From Isoperla grammatica (taxonomy: Eukaryota > Arthropoda > Insecta > Plecoptera > Perlodidae): a DNA stretch of 64,000 nt. Location of the stretch: assembly GCA_945910005.1 (NCBI GenBank), contig OX246741.1, positions 35,752,979 to 35,816,978 on the forward strand, given 5' to 3'. The translations under genes and the position numbers were made by a program. The notes under the pieces were generated by a model. It worked only from the letters and a program-made list of their open reading frames with translations, was not told where the DNA came from and did not search any database. Numbering within the stretch: position 1 is the first letter of the stretch; every line of letters starts with the position of its first letter. Of the stretch, positions 40,301-46,000 are shown one piece after another.

Positions 40301-41665
40301 TCCCACCATGAACAGCTGTAATCCTCGCCCGACCACAACTCTCTCAATGCAACCACGTATAGTAGAGCCAACGAAAGTATTCACATACCGATCTCAGGAA
40401 AATCAACAGATACGTGGCGTTCTTTCACACATTCGTAAACGCATGTCTCGGCTTAGTCGCGTGCACATGCAGGCGGTTTGGCCACACCCACCGTTACAGG
40501 TAATCAATGGAAGATGGACCTGTATTAGACGCTGGAATTAGCGAAGTAGAAAGTTAAGTTGTCACCTTGGACTCGGATGTGTCGTAAGCACCAGAATTCT
40601 TTCGTGGGGGCAACTTTACGTCGTCACAGCACTGCAAGTGTTCCTGGCTACCGAACAACAGCTGAAGGAAGTCAGCACGGCTGCTGGGCAAAGCTCCATA
40701 TTGTGTAACACATTGGATTTGATGTATATTTACTCCGACCGCTATAGCGGTACACCGTACACACCAATGCACTTACAACTCCATTAAATACTGTTTATAT
40801 AAGAACTCAGTTAACTCTTTAAATACAAATACCAATCACGTTTATGTGATTTTGGGATCTTCGGACGCTTAGATGGATGATCACTCCTTCATCAAGAGCA
40901 CATATAAGCATACGCTAAAGAACATGTAGCGCAATAACAAAGATTACACAGTTTGTAATCTCTAGTAATAATAATAATAATAATAATAATATTAATTTTT
41001 TTCTTACAAAAATATTTACGAAAAATGTTTCCAAAAAAAATTACCACGAAAAATTATTATTATTATTATTGTTATTATTACGTTACAGTAATGTTCTTTT
41101 GCGCATACTTATTACTCTATAACTAGCAATGCGCTCTTGCTAAAGGAGTGTACATTATTTGGGGGAGAGGCCTCGTGGTGGTGCACACATAAATGCATAA
41201 ATGCACCTTTAAACCGCGAATAGGAGATTGGGTAGGTCTTATTCGTTAGTTTTAATTTTAGTTTTCACAAGGTTTTTAAATTGTCAGGACTCCATAAAAT
41301 GTTGGCATTAGTAGAAATAAATGTTGAATGATGATAATAATTATACTGTCTGTGAGAATTTGTTTTTAAACATTCTGTAAACAATTAATATGTTTTAGCT
41401 TTTACACTTGGTCAGGTTGAAATTGTCAACACTGACAGATGCAAATATCACGGTAATAGGGTTGATTGACAGGTGGAACATTAATCACGACAATTAGACC
41501 AATAAACGACCCACCCCTTCAATGATCAGTAGATATTTGCCGCTCTTCTACTCAAGATGAAACATACTATAAAGATAGACCTGTGAACTCACCAATAGGA
41601 ACGACACTGGGAACAGGGGCCACAGCACCAATTAAACCCAGCACCACCACTAGTAGTCGCCACAT
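9323..41665 (-). CDS. Kainate-type ionotropic glutamate receptor subunit, complete, 17 exons
   Basis: Seventeen minus-strand exons join with matching phases at all 16 junctions and give 2637 nt, or 878 residues plus stop, the usual size of a kainate receptor. In order: signal peptide; amino-terminal domain (about 24-400); S1 ligand half with [10 protein letters not shown] (Arg494 should bind the glutamate carboxylate); TM1 (about 534-553); re-entrant pore loop with QQG at 592-594 (Q form at the Q/R site); TM3 with [10 protein letters not shown]2 with KGST and FFMEST (Glu711); TM4 (about 800-820); and a short basic tail. Canonical SYTANLAAF is changed at two places. The family forms tetrameric glutamate-gated cation channels at synapses. 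Tandem arrays made of its own exon edges sit at exons 1, 2, 6, 7, 12 and 14. The exact orthologue among the several arthropod kainate subunits cannot be named. Confidence 0.93.
10021..11077. mobile_element. hAT-like non-autonomous transposon with 8-bp TSD
   Basis: The element is bounded by cagtgttgtaaaag and its inverted counterpart ctttacaacactg. It is flanked by a perfect 8-bp duplication gatacatc (10013-10020 and 11078-11085). Both subterminal regions are stacks of agttacagttac repeats. No transposase is encoded. The TIR and TSD length fit the hAT superfamily. A (CTA)n microsatellite at 10350-10400 lies within it. It sits in the intron between exons 16 and 17, ending about 20 bp from the exon 16 donor. 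Confidence 0.88.
11097..11243 (-). CDS. Receptor exon 16: TM4
   Basis: 49 codons. It encodes [17 protein letters not shown], whose ELG.xNVGG matches the AL.xxNIGG entry to TM4 of kainate receptors, followed by a hydrophobic helix and WNCRK. The donor ggtgag is phase 0. Confidence 0.95.
11598..11904. repeat. Inverted repeat (foldback) about 300 bp
   Basis: The left arm (11598-11690), starting aatagggcactagcaacacc, matches the reverse complement of 11818-11904 with a few mismatches. The loop is about 130 bp. It lies in the intron between exons 15 and 16. No protein is encoded; it is probably a MITE. Confidence 0.65.
12122..12880. mobile_element. Possible TIR element with internal 54-bp direct repeat
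   Basis: tttgtttagtatcactgatc (from 12138) recurs inverted at about 12841-12861, with the following c-t-t-actcacttttt also shared. Between the two, a 54-bp block beginning caaactatccaaaaccaccc occurs at about 12370 and again at about 12511. The ends were not defined exactly. Confidence 0.45.
12991..13109 (-). CDS. Receptor exon 15: end of S2
   Basis: It encodes [19 protein letters not shown], then [24 protein letters not shown] and the NKWW segment are standard landmarks of the last part of the S2 lobe. The split Asn codon joins exon 14 correctly. Confidence 0.95.
13741..13972 (-). CDS. Receptor exon 14: S2 lobe with ligand Glu
   Basis: 77 codons from [17 protein letters not shown] to GYGIALPL, including YAFFMEST, whose Glu is the ligand-binding residue of the family, and [11 protein letters not shown]. 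The true acceptor is the ttattag at 13973-13979. The same acceptor and the first 50 exon bases are repeated upstream many times (13973-16085). Confidence 0.95.
13973..16085. repeat. 92-bp minisatellite built from the exon 14 acceptor and exon start
   Basis: About 23 copies spaced exactly 92 bp (for example acttct at 13969, 14061, 14153 and so on to 15993). On the minus strand each unit has the end of the intron (gtttatgttgatagtgac.. ttgttattag) plus the first 50 bp of exon 14. Variants alternate between atcgccgtgtacatcc and atcgcagtgtatatcc, which suggests block amplification. 92 is not a multiple of 3, so using a decoy acceptor would shift the frame. Confidence 0.97.
16353..16512 (+). mobile_element. 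MITE, about 160 bp, copy 1
   Basis: The ends aagggccggtcttacaat and attgtaagaatagacctt are imperfect inverted repeats. A second copy in the opposite orientation lies at 31318-31475. It sits in an intron of the receptor gene. Confidence 0.8.
16711..16909 (-). CDS. Receptor exon 13: TM3 and start of S2
   Basis: It encodes [20 protein letters not shown], then [39 protein letters not shown] and FFE. The SYTANLAAF gating motif reads SYIANLAAS here. The donor after FFE is gtaacc, phase 0. Confidence 0.96.
17003..17190 (-). mobile_element. SINE body, headless copy
   Basis: The segment from aaataaataaattcacat to gaatcagtgattgga recurs at 17641 and 57930. No tRNA-like head is seen here, so this copy is incomplete or 5'-truncated. 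Confidence 0.65.
17641..17940 (-). mobile_element. tRNA-derived SINE, full copy
   Basis: The body (17650-17825) matches the copies at 17003 and 57930. A tRNA-like head follows at 17860-17938, with box A-like tagtccagtgg and a degenerate box B gtgttcaaatgtc on the minus strand. It lies in the intron between exons 12 and 13. Confidence 0.65.
18024..18503. mobile_element. Non-autonomous TIR element, 480 bp
   Basis: The left end aggtctgttcgttggacctt is matched inverted by aaggtccaacgaacagacct at the right end. The interior is short with no ORF of note. It ends only 15 bp from the donor of the pore exon, so it now forms the first part of that intron. Confidence 0.85.
18518..18655 (-). CDS. Receptor exon 12: pore loop (M2)
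   Basis: It encodes [12 protein letters not shown], then [20 protein letters not shown] and [10 protein letters not shown]. The [11 protein letters not shown] segment is the re-entrant pore with Gln at the Q/R site, which predicts a Ca-permeable channel unless the RNA is edited. The acceptor is tgtcacag. The exon's first 35 bp with the acceptor are copied about 48 times upstream. Confidence 0.95.
18656..22935. repeat. About 90-bp minisatellite built from the exon 12 acceptor and exon start, about 48 copies
   Basis: 4.3 kb of units of 89-93 bp. In minus-strand terms each holds intron sequence, the acceptor tgtctccatg(tct)gtcacag and the first 35 bp of the pore exon. Units differ by a few sites (cagacatgg or catgg; gttcataca or gtttataca; actatt, acgact or actact), and runs of types recur in the same order, for example 18600-19360 and 19360-20080, showing higher-order amplification. 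Read from a decoy acceptor, the exon meets TGA after 12 codons. The plus-strand ORFs here are antisense by-products. Confidence 0.97.
22936..23783. other. Intron sequence, nothing recognised
   Basis: Between the array and exon 11. AT-rich with short poly-A runs. No exon, no element boundaries seen. Confidence 0.5.
23784..23922 (-). CDS. Receptor exon 11: TM1
   Basis: It encodes [20 protein letters not shown], then [18 protein letters not shown] and the hydrophobic TM1 helix ending VMAR. The LGISILY.KP and FSFL.PLS segments are strongly conserved in kainate receptors. The phase 2 donor joins exon 12 through a split Arg codon. Confidence 0.96.
24249..24628. mobile_element. 380-bp near-perfect palindromic MITE
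   Basis: The arms, starting ttaagagcgaaggatacctc, are almost identical in reverse complement over about 185 bp, with a very short centre at about 24437-24445. A diverged relative with the same ends lies at 46003-46198. It is in the intron between exons 10 and 11. Confidence 0.93.
24850..24934 (-). CDS. Receptor exon 10: S1 ligand motif
   Basis: It encodes [20 protein letters not shown], then FTMPFMELG. The Thr and the Arg of LTITYER are the expected ligand contacts of the family. The donor is gtaagt, phase 1. Confidence 0.96.
25823..25998 (-). CDS. Receptor exon 9: start of S1
   Basis: It encodes [20 protein letters not shown] and [20 protein letters not shown], ending [16 protein letters not shown] is the conserved opening of the ligand-binding S1 lobe. 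The usual WNGM is replaced by YPGL, and the loop before it is a few residues shorter than in vertebrate kainate receptors. Confidence 0.95.
26897..27482 (-). pseudogene. Transposon-type protein tail with Cys-rich C-terminus, copy 1
   Basis: Minus-strand reading gives [20 protein letters not shown], a broken middle, then [20 protein letters not shown] and [20 protein letters not shown], then [14 protein letters not shown], and an acidic end. The CNC...C...LKCTxxCxLxxCxN pattern is common at the C-terminus of transposon-related proteins in insects. At least one frame break separates the two parts, so it is a remnant, and it is mirrored in the other arm of the foldback. Confidence 0.6.
27486..27632. 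mobile_element. Palindromic MITE, copy 1 (147 bp)
   Basis: Ends ggttggaaytcatagtcg and inverse. A second copy lies at 46356-46502. It occupies the centre of the large inverted duplication. Confidence 0.8.
27703..28160 (+). pseudogene. Transposon-type protein tail with Cys-rich C-terminus, copy 2
   Basis: Plus-strand mirror of the 26897-27482 copy. One frame gives the [16 protein letters not shown] part and another [20 protein letters not shown] then [20 protein letters not shown]. It then meets a stop (TAA, 28065-28067) before [12 protein letters not shown] short gtacca expansion follows KDC. It is clearly decayed. Confidence 0.6.
29141..29272. repeat. 132-bp hairpin
   Basis: accaaggtcttcttgatct... 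pairs with ...gatcaagtagaccttggt, and an inner stem is formed by cgcctagcggaggctcgtcg. Intronic, probably a MITE. Confidence 0.75.
29500..29765 (+). repeat. Interspersed repeat family X, copy 1
   Basis: It contains the shared blocks gggttggatacctgtaaatt, cgcctttacagatgtgt and aggtcggtatgagact. Related copies lie at 50800, 53680 and 57750 on the same strand, and at 40330 on the opposite strand. Family unknown. Confidence 0.6.
30184..30403 (-). CDS. Receptor exon 8: end of amino-terminal domain
   Basis: It encodes [20 protein letters not shown], then [14 protein letters not shown] and [14 protein letters not shown]...F...G and KIGTWDP are hallmark segments just before S1 in kainate receptors. 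Donor gtacg, phase 1. Confidence 0.95.
31318..31475 (-). mobile_element. MITE, about 160 bp, copy 2
   Basis: Reverse-oriented relative of 16353-16512. The ends aaggtccagtcttacaat and attgtaagaccggccctt are imperfect inverted repeats. Confidence 0.8.
31579..31731 (-). CDS. Receptor exon 7: amino-terminal domain
   Basis: 51 codons: [20 protein letters not shown] then [25 protein letters not shown] is strongly conserved in the family. Acceptor ttttag, phase 0; the acceptor and first 27 bp are repeated upstream. Confidence 0.93.
31732..32500. repeat. 34-bp minisatellite built from the exon 7 acceptor and exon start
   Basis: About 22 copies of a 33-35 bp unit. On the minus strand each is the acceptor ttttag plus gtggagacagcgctaatgta, the first codons of exon 7, with the 8 bp that follow. 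Copies decay toward 32500. Such short units mean a decoy acceptor about every 34 bp. Confidence 0.96.
32501..33320. other. Intron sequence, nothing recognised
   Basis: AT-rich intron sequence between exons 6 and 7. One short open frame at 32801-33013 has no recognised features. Confidence 0.5.
33410..33577 (-). repeat. Partial tandem copy of exon 6 with its donor
   Basis: The last 130 bp of exon 6 and about 38 bp of its intron, including the donor gtacgg, are repeated once with a 168-bp period. The copy is almost identical ([19 protein letters not shown] to NTVK). 168 bp is a multiple of 3. The copy has no proper acceptor: it starts at FTALQL, after intron sequence that is open in the same frame. 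Confidence 0.9.
33578..33745 (-). CDS. Receptor exon 6: amino-terminal domain
   Basis: 56 codons, [20 protein letters not shown] to [10 protein letters not shown]. It corresponds to the NMTGF...W region of the kainate amino-terminal domain. Acceptor ttcag, donor gtacgg, both phase 0. Confidence 0.9.
34321..34462 (-). CDS. Receptor exon 5: amino-terminal domain
   Basis: It encodes [20 protein letters not shown], then [20 protein letters not shown] and SL. It matches the segment with the ILDC-type strand and the YHYFIT strand of the family. The acceptor completes Arg from exon 4. Confidence 0.9.
34540..34685. mobile_element. Hairpin MITE with tttcgtca ends, copy 1
   Basis: gatgctttcgtcacaggcga is mirrored by tcgcctttgacgaaagtagg, with an inner inverted block around gtagccaatcagcg. 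Relatives: 36820-38660 (split by a LINE) and 45020-45190. Confidence 0.75.
35014..35174 (-). CDS. Receptor exon 4: amino-terminal domain
   Basis: It encodes [20 protein letters not shown], then [11 protein letters not shown] and [18 protein letters not shown] and RQL are kainate-type landmarks. Phase 0 to phase 2. Confidence 0.93.
35608..35777 (-). CDS. Receptor exon 3: amino-terminal domain
   Basis: It encodes [20 protein letters not shown], then [17 protein letters not shown] and [19 protein letters not shown] and C...EIP are conserved. Acceptor tcatcag, donor gtcatt. Confidence 0.93.
35988..36005. repeat. Poly-C run
   Basis: About 18 C in a row in an intron. Confidence 0.95.
36592..36687. 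repeat. Hairpin, 96 bp
   Basis: gtcggatagtagcagaacgc is mirrored by gcgttcacattctgctacta and gccgac, giving a stem of about 35 bp. Intronic. Confidence 0.65.
36918..38287 (+). pseudogene. LINE reverse transcriptase, frameshifted
   Basis: The first frame gives [20 protein letters not shown], then the [14 protein letters not shown] catalytic motif A. A one-base shift near 37355-37365 moves to the next frame at [14 protein letters not shown]. The catalytic [10 protein letters not shown] (the usual Y/FADD box) follows, then [10 protein letters not shown] and the [11 protein letters not shown] thumb region, then a proline/arginine-rich end. The ending RRVP then stop at 38285 looks natural. Jockey-clade RT order is clear, but the copy is dead because of truncation and frameshift. 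Confidence 0.9.
36918..38586 (+). mobile_element. Jockey-type LINE, 5'-truncated, with 13-bp TSD
   Basis: A non-LTR retrotransposon fragment of 1.67 kb. The reverse transcriptase begins inside the domain and the endonuclease half is missing. It ends in a 3' UTR and a (TAAG)n tail, and is flanked by a perfect 13-bp duplication taattacaaatac (36905-36917 and 38587-38599). It runs opposite to the receptor gene, in the intron between exons 2 and 3. The 3' UTR recurs at 47270-47572 and 54727-55236. Confidence 0.93.
38701..38874 (-). CDS. Receptor exon 2: start of amino-terminal domain
   Basis: 58 codons: [40 protein letters not shown], then [27 protein letters not shown] and LPESTLV are the family's opening strands. 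Phase 1 at both ends. The donor ggttgg is weak but the phase fits exon 3. Confidence 0.9.
38875..39735. repeat. 83-bp minisatellite built from the exon 2 acceptor and exon start
   Basis: About 10 copies of a 79-87 bp unit. On the minus strand each has acceptor gtttag, the first about 46 bp of exon 2 ([16 protein letters not shown]), and then a change from aggtatgcc to aagtatgtt. Each unit could therefore act as a small exon with its own donor-like gtatgt. Confidence 0.95.
40330..40545 (-). repeat. Interspersed repeat family X, opposite-strand copy
   Basis: The reverse complement shares the blocks around tttcacacatycgtaaa, cttagtmgmgtgcac and atcaacagat with the copy at 53680-53915. Confidence 0.55.
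40880..41152. mobile_element. Inverted-repeat element with (TAA)n/(TTA)n inside
   Basis: actccttcatcaagagcaca near 40884 is mirrored by tgcgctcttgctaaaggagt near 41150, continuing through gcatacgc/gcgcatac. An inner (taa)n run at 40968 and a (tta)n run at 41056 mirror each other too. MITE-like. Confidence 0.65.
41593..41665 (-). CDS. Receptor exon 1: start codon and signal peptide
   Basis: ATG at 41663-41665, then [20 protein letters not shown], a short classical signal peptide, ending phase 1 at donor gtgagt. No other in-frame upstream start gives a better leader. The start codon and the sequence around it recur four more times upstream. Confidence 0.85.
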
Positions 41666-42062
41666 GACGCACACTGATTGGTCTATTGGTCTATGACAGA
41701 CAGAAAATGACAGCTAGAAGTGTGAAGCAAGCAACAGCACTACCGCTAACAGTCACCACATGACGCACACTGATTGGTCTATTGATCTATGACAGACAGA
41801 ATATGACAGCTAGAAGTGCGAAGCAAGCAACAGCACTACCGCTGACAGTCACCACATAACGCTCACTGATTGGTCTATTGGTCTATGACAGACAGAACAT
41901 GACAGCTAGAAGTGTGAAGCAGGCAACAGTACTACCGCTAACAGTCACCACATGACGCACACTGATTGGTATATGACAGACAGAGTATGACAGCTAGAGG
42001 TGTGAAGCAAGCAACAGCACTACCGCTAACAGTCACCACATAACGCACACTGATTATACGAC
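41666..42062. repeat. 96-bp tandem repeat carrying copies of the start codon
   Basis: Start-codon copies (cat on the plus strand) are at 41663, 41759, 41855, 41951 and 42039, spaced 96, 96, 96 and 88 bp. In the four upstream copies the start reads ATG TGG TGA, while the true start reads ATG TGG CGA. If these lie in the 5' UTR they are two-codon upstream ORFs. They also bring repeats of any promoter or leader elements in the unit. Confidence 0.92.
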
Positions 42063-42181
42063 GCATCGGCTCGGTGCAAGTTGACAGTTGCTCCAGCGGC
42101 CGCGCTCGGCGCTAGCATCGTTTCGAACTATTTTAGTGTAAACACTGACCAACGCAATAAGAGTTTTACGAATCTTTGTTA

Positions 42182-42280
42182 CATATTTAGCCCGCCGCTA
42201 ACTTCTTTTCTCCATGGCAATCACGCTCCGGATTGGTGGTTGCCACGGAGAAAAACGTTAGCGGAGGGTCAAATATTTAG
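42182..42280. repeat. Hairpin, about 95 bp
   Basis: cgccgctaacttcttttctc and ttgccatggag-like blocks are mirrored by gagaaaaacgttagcgg. Located between the two divergent genes. Confidence 0.6.
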
Positions 42281-42306
42281 CGGTTATTCATAATACCGTT
42301 ACTAAA

Positions 42307-42495
42307 GGCTGGTCCACACAGATTTTTAAGACATAATGCATAAGGTTTTAAGACGTTGTTTTAAAAACAACAATGAAAACAACGTCTTAAAACTAAAACT
42401 TTGTGTGAACGCCAGTACGTGTTTCCTATGATCCAACTTTACGACTACGCGTTAAACCTTAAATCGTATGTCTTAAAAATCTGTGTGAACAAGCA
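42307..42495. mobile_element. MITE, about 190 bp, between divergent genes
   Basis: gtccacacagatttttaaga (42312) is mirrored by tcttaaaaatctgtgtgaac (42471-42490). Inside are further ttttaagacg.. inverted motifs. It sits in the shared upstream region of the receptor gene and the Ig/CCP gene. Confidence 0.8.
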
Positions 42496-43003
42496 TAACA
42501 ACACCTTAAAAAGAGCGTTTAAATGGATATTTTTTATCATATAATATGCATAGTGTAAAAACAATCCAAAGTGCTAAATATTACTGAAAAACTTATTCAT
42601 CAATTTAAACAACGAATTTACGTGCCAATATTTAACCGCGAGAAATTATCATACTTTGCTATCTGATAAAATGCCAAGTATTTGACAAGGAGAAGCAATT
42701 GAGAAAATATATTGGCAATAGTTCACTCAAAATGTCTAAAAAATATTATGTCTGGAAATAAAGCGAATAATATAGTATTTTAAAATACCTTGCAAACATA
42801 TTGGCTACAAAATCGTGGGACACTAAATTTATATTTTAAAGTAATTGAAAAGAACGTCGTGTTGAAATCTCGTTCCCGCCTATTTGCGACTGCCAGTTAA
42901 ATATGTCAAAGGTCATTCTGAGGATGTGCGATAACGAGCGCCACAGAATCATCTGACCGCTATCAGTTAGCTCTCTTGCATACAACGCGCAACACGTGAA
43001 GCA
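42496..43003. other. 5' flank of the Ig/CCP gene
   Basis: AT-rich sequence followed by a GC-richer 100 bp before the start codon. The promoter of the Ig/CCP gene should be here; no TATA or initiator could be assigned with confidence. Confidence 0.4.
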
Positions 43004-43070
43004 ATGTCGCTCACTTCAAAACAACTGTACTCAATCGCCACCTCGTTTCTATGTGTTTGGAATATTATTG
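43004..43070 (+). CDS. Ig/CCP exon 1: signal peptide
   Basis: ATG then MSLTSKQLYSIATSFLCVWN, a plausible leader, ending phase 1 at a strong donor gtaagt. Exon 2 opens AVIPLQLLSV, extending the hydrophobic stretch. Confidence 0.7.
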
Positions 43071-46000
43071 GTAAGTTGAATCACAGTTTTCCATTAGTTT
43101 TGAGGGAATAGAATATAATTAGCAGTTAAGAATAATATAATGCCCGATAGAGATGGCTTAGTACGTAGTATATGAGGATCTAAGCAGGTTGACAGTTCGA
43201 TTCCCGCTACCGCCAATTTTGATGCGAGGTCTTCCTCAGTCACAATAATGCTAGGATTATAATCAATAAGTTATAGTTATAATGGGAGAATAATTAAGAA
43301 TTACACGTCTAGTAAATTAATACAATTTTAATCAAAATTTTAACAATGGAAATTTAAGCAGAGAAGTGATATACTCTATGTTTGATTATTTCAAGCATTG
43401 AGTCACTCACGTTGATGAAAATCTCAATGCTTCTAGCCGTTATTCCACTTCAACTGCTGAGCGTCACGCCCGAACACTCCCACATTCGCGTCACCACAAC
43501 CAACGTGACAATCCTGTGCCAAGCGGACGGTCCAATCTCCCAGTGTCAGTTCAAGTGGAGAAATGAGAACCGTAAGAAGACCGGACCGGTTCTGGATCTC
43601 AGCGATGGTTCTCAGTCTGTCACCAACACTTCCTATCTGAACAAGGATGTCACTTGGTACCAATACAGCGGGGAGGGTCTGGACACTGGACAGTGCGGCG
43701 TCACCCTCAGAGTCAAGGGAGTCAAGCAATACACGGTAGCCTGCCGCGTCCGGTCAGCTGACAGTGCCTGGCAATATGGACACACGACGCTCTACGCTGA
43801 AAGTAAGTACTATGGTTGCTAACATAACGTGGTCTGGACACTTACCTGGTCAGTGCGGCGTCACCCTCAGAGTCAAGGGAGTCAAGCAATACACGGTAGC
43901 CTGCCGCGTCCGGTCAGCTGACAGTGCCTGGCAATATGGACACATGACGCTCTACGCTGAAAGTAAGTACTATGGTTGCTAACATAACGTGGTCTGGACA
44001 CTGGACAGTGCGGCGTCACCCTCAGAGTCAAGGGAGTCAAGCAATACACGGTAGCATGCCGCGTCCGGTCAGCTGACAGTGCCTGGCAATATGGACACAT
44101 GACGCTCTACGCTGAAAGTAAGTACTATGGTTGCTAACATAACGTGGTCTGGACACTGGACAGTGCGGCGTCACCCTCAGAGTCAAGGGAGTCAAGCAAT
44201 ACACGGTAGCCTGCTGCGTCCGGTCAGCTGACAGTGCCTGGCAATATGGACACACGACGCTCTACGCTGAAAGTAAGTACTATGGTTGCTAACATAACGT
44301 GGTCTGGACACTTACCTGGTCAGTGCGGCGTCACCCTCAGAGTCAAGGGAGTCAAGCAATACACGGTAGCCTGCCGCGTCCGGTCAGCTGACAGTGCCTG
44401 GCAATATGGACACACGACGCTCTACGCTGAAAGTAAGTACTATGGTTGCTAACATAACGTGGTCTGGACACTGGACAGTGCGGCGTCACCCTCAGAGTCA
44501 AGGGAGTCAAGCAGTACACGGTAGCCTGCTGCGTCCGGTCAGCTGACAGTGCCTGGCAATATGGACACACGACGCTCTACGCTGAAAGTAAGTACTATGG
44601 TTGCTAACATAACGTGGTCTGGACACTGGACAGTGCGGCGTCACCCTCAGAGTCAAGGGAGTCAAGCAGTACACGGTAGCCTGCCGCGTCCGGTCAGCTG
44701 ACAGTGCCTGGCAATATGGACACACGACGCTCTACGCTGAAAGTAAGTACTATGGTTGCTAACATAACGTGGTCTGGACACTTACCTGGTCAGTGCGGCG
44801 TCACCCCAGCTGACAGTGCCTGGCAATATGGACACACGACGCTCTACGCTGAAAGTAAGTACTATGGTTGCTAACATAACGTGGTCTGGACACTTACCTG
44901 GTCAGTGCGGCGTCACCCTCAGAGTCAAGGGAGTCAAGCAATACACGGTAGCCTGCCGCGTCCGGTCAGCTGACAGTGCCTGGCAATATGGACACACGAC
45001 GCTCTACGCTGAAAGTAAGTAAAGTTGCCGCACAGCAACCTTCCTCCTGCTTTCGTCACAGCGAGTAACACACCCACTCGTAGCCAATCAGCGGTTGCTA
45101 TTGCGGGGGTTTGTTTCGAGCGGTTCGTTGGTTGTTCGAGGTCATCGCCTCTGATGAAAGCAAATGAAAGGTAGTCGTGCGACGACTTTAGGACTAGTAT
45201 AATTGCTAACATACCGCGGTGTATGTGAACCATTACTCTCAGAATCAAGGTGCTTTACGACCGTGGCAGATCATCTTCTAGTATGTTTGAAGACCAAATA
45301 CCTTTACAGTAACCTACGGTTAAGACACGAAGCTGTGATAATTAAACATTACAAATGTGGTGCCATGAAAACAGTGCTGCCACGCGGTAAGGCTCTAGTT
45401 AAACTTAATTCATGGTCCGGTGGATATGAATCAGTATTCAGGGATCTCTAGATGGCTGGGTTTTTGCATCCAGTTACACAATGTGCTATACATATACTAT
45501 GCTATACATGCTATACTTTGCCACCATTTCATGGCTACAGGAGGAGGACTGAGATTAAAGCCTCACCGTTTGGGTAGTCACCAAAGTTTGGTCACCAATA
45601 AAGACGTGGAGTTTCCCTATTAAGGTATCTGATGTGACTACAGGCTACACCCCAGTGCCCCTCACCGTGTCCCCGACGCAGCTCGTGGACGTGGACAGCG
45701 AAGTGAGTCTCATGTGCAAGGCAGCGGACAAGCTCAGCACCTGCCGCTTCCGCCTCCCTGGGTTCGGTCTCGTCATCTTCGACGCCGGCCGCGAGGCGCC
45801 CTCGCCCTCCTCGCACCACTACTTCGGCGACGGCCTCGCGTCCGGGGACTGCGGGATCACCCTCGTCAGGGTCAAGGAGTCGATGAATGGACTGCTCTGG
45901 TGTTCGGTGGAGACGAAGCTGTCTGATCTCGAGTGGAGAACCATTCCACTTATTGTTAAGCGTGAGTTCTTGAGTACTTTGTTAAACGGCGCACTTAACA

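Larger units (their letters stand above)
39736..41592. other. Intron 1 of the receptor: repeats, no exon seen
   Basis: It holds an opposite-strand family X copy (about 40330-40545) and an inverted-repeat element at 40880-41152. Elsewhere only AT-rich sequence was seen. The open frame at 40287-40541 is explained by the family X copy. Confidence 0.55.

Noticed and set aside
43882..44725. Repeated 72-codon minus-strand ORFs starting MCPYCQALSADRT
   Set aside because: Antisense of the duplicated Ig exon end.
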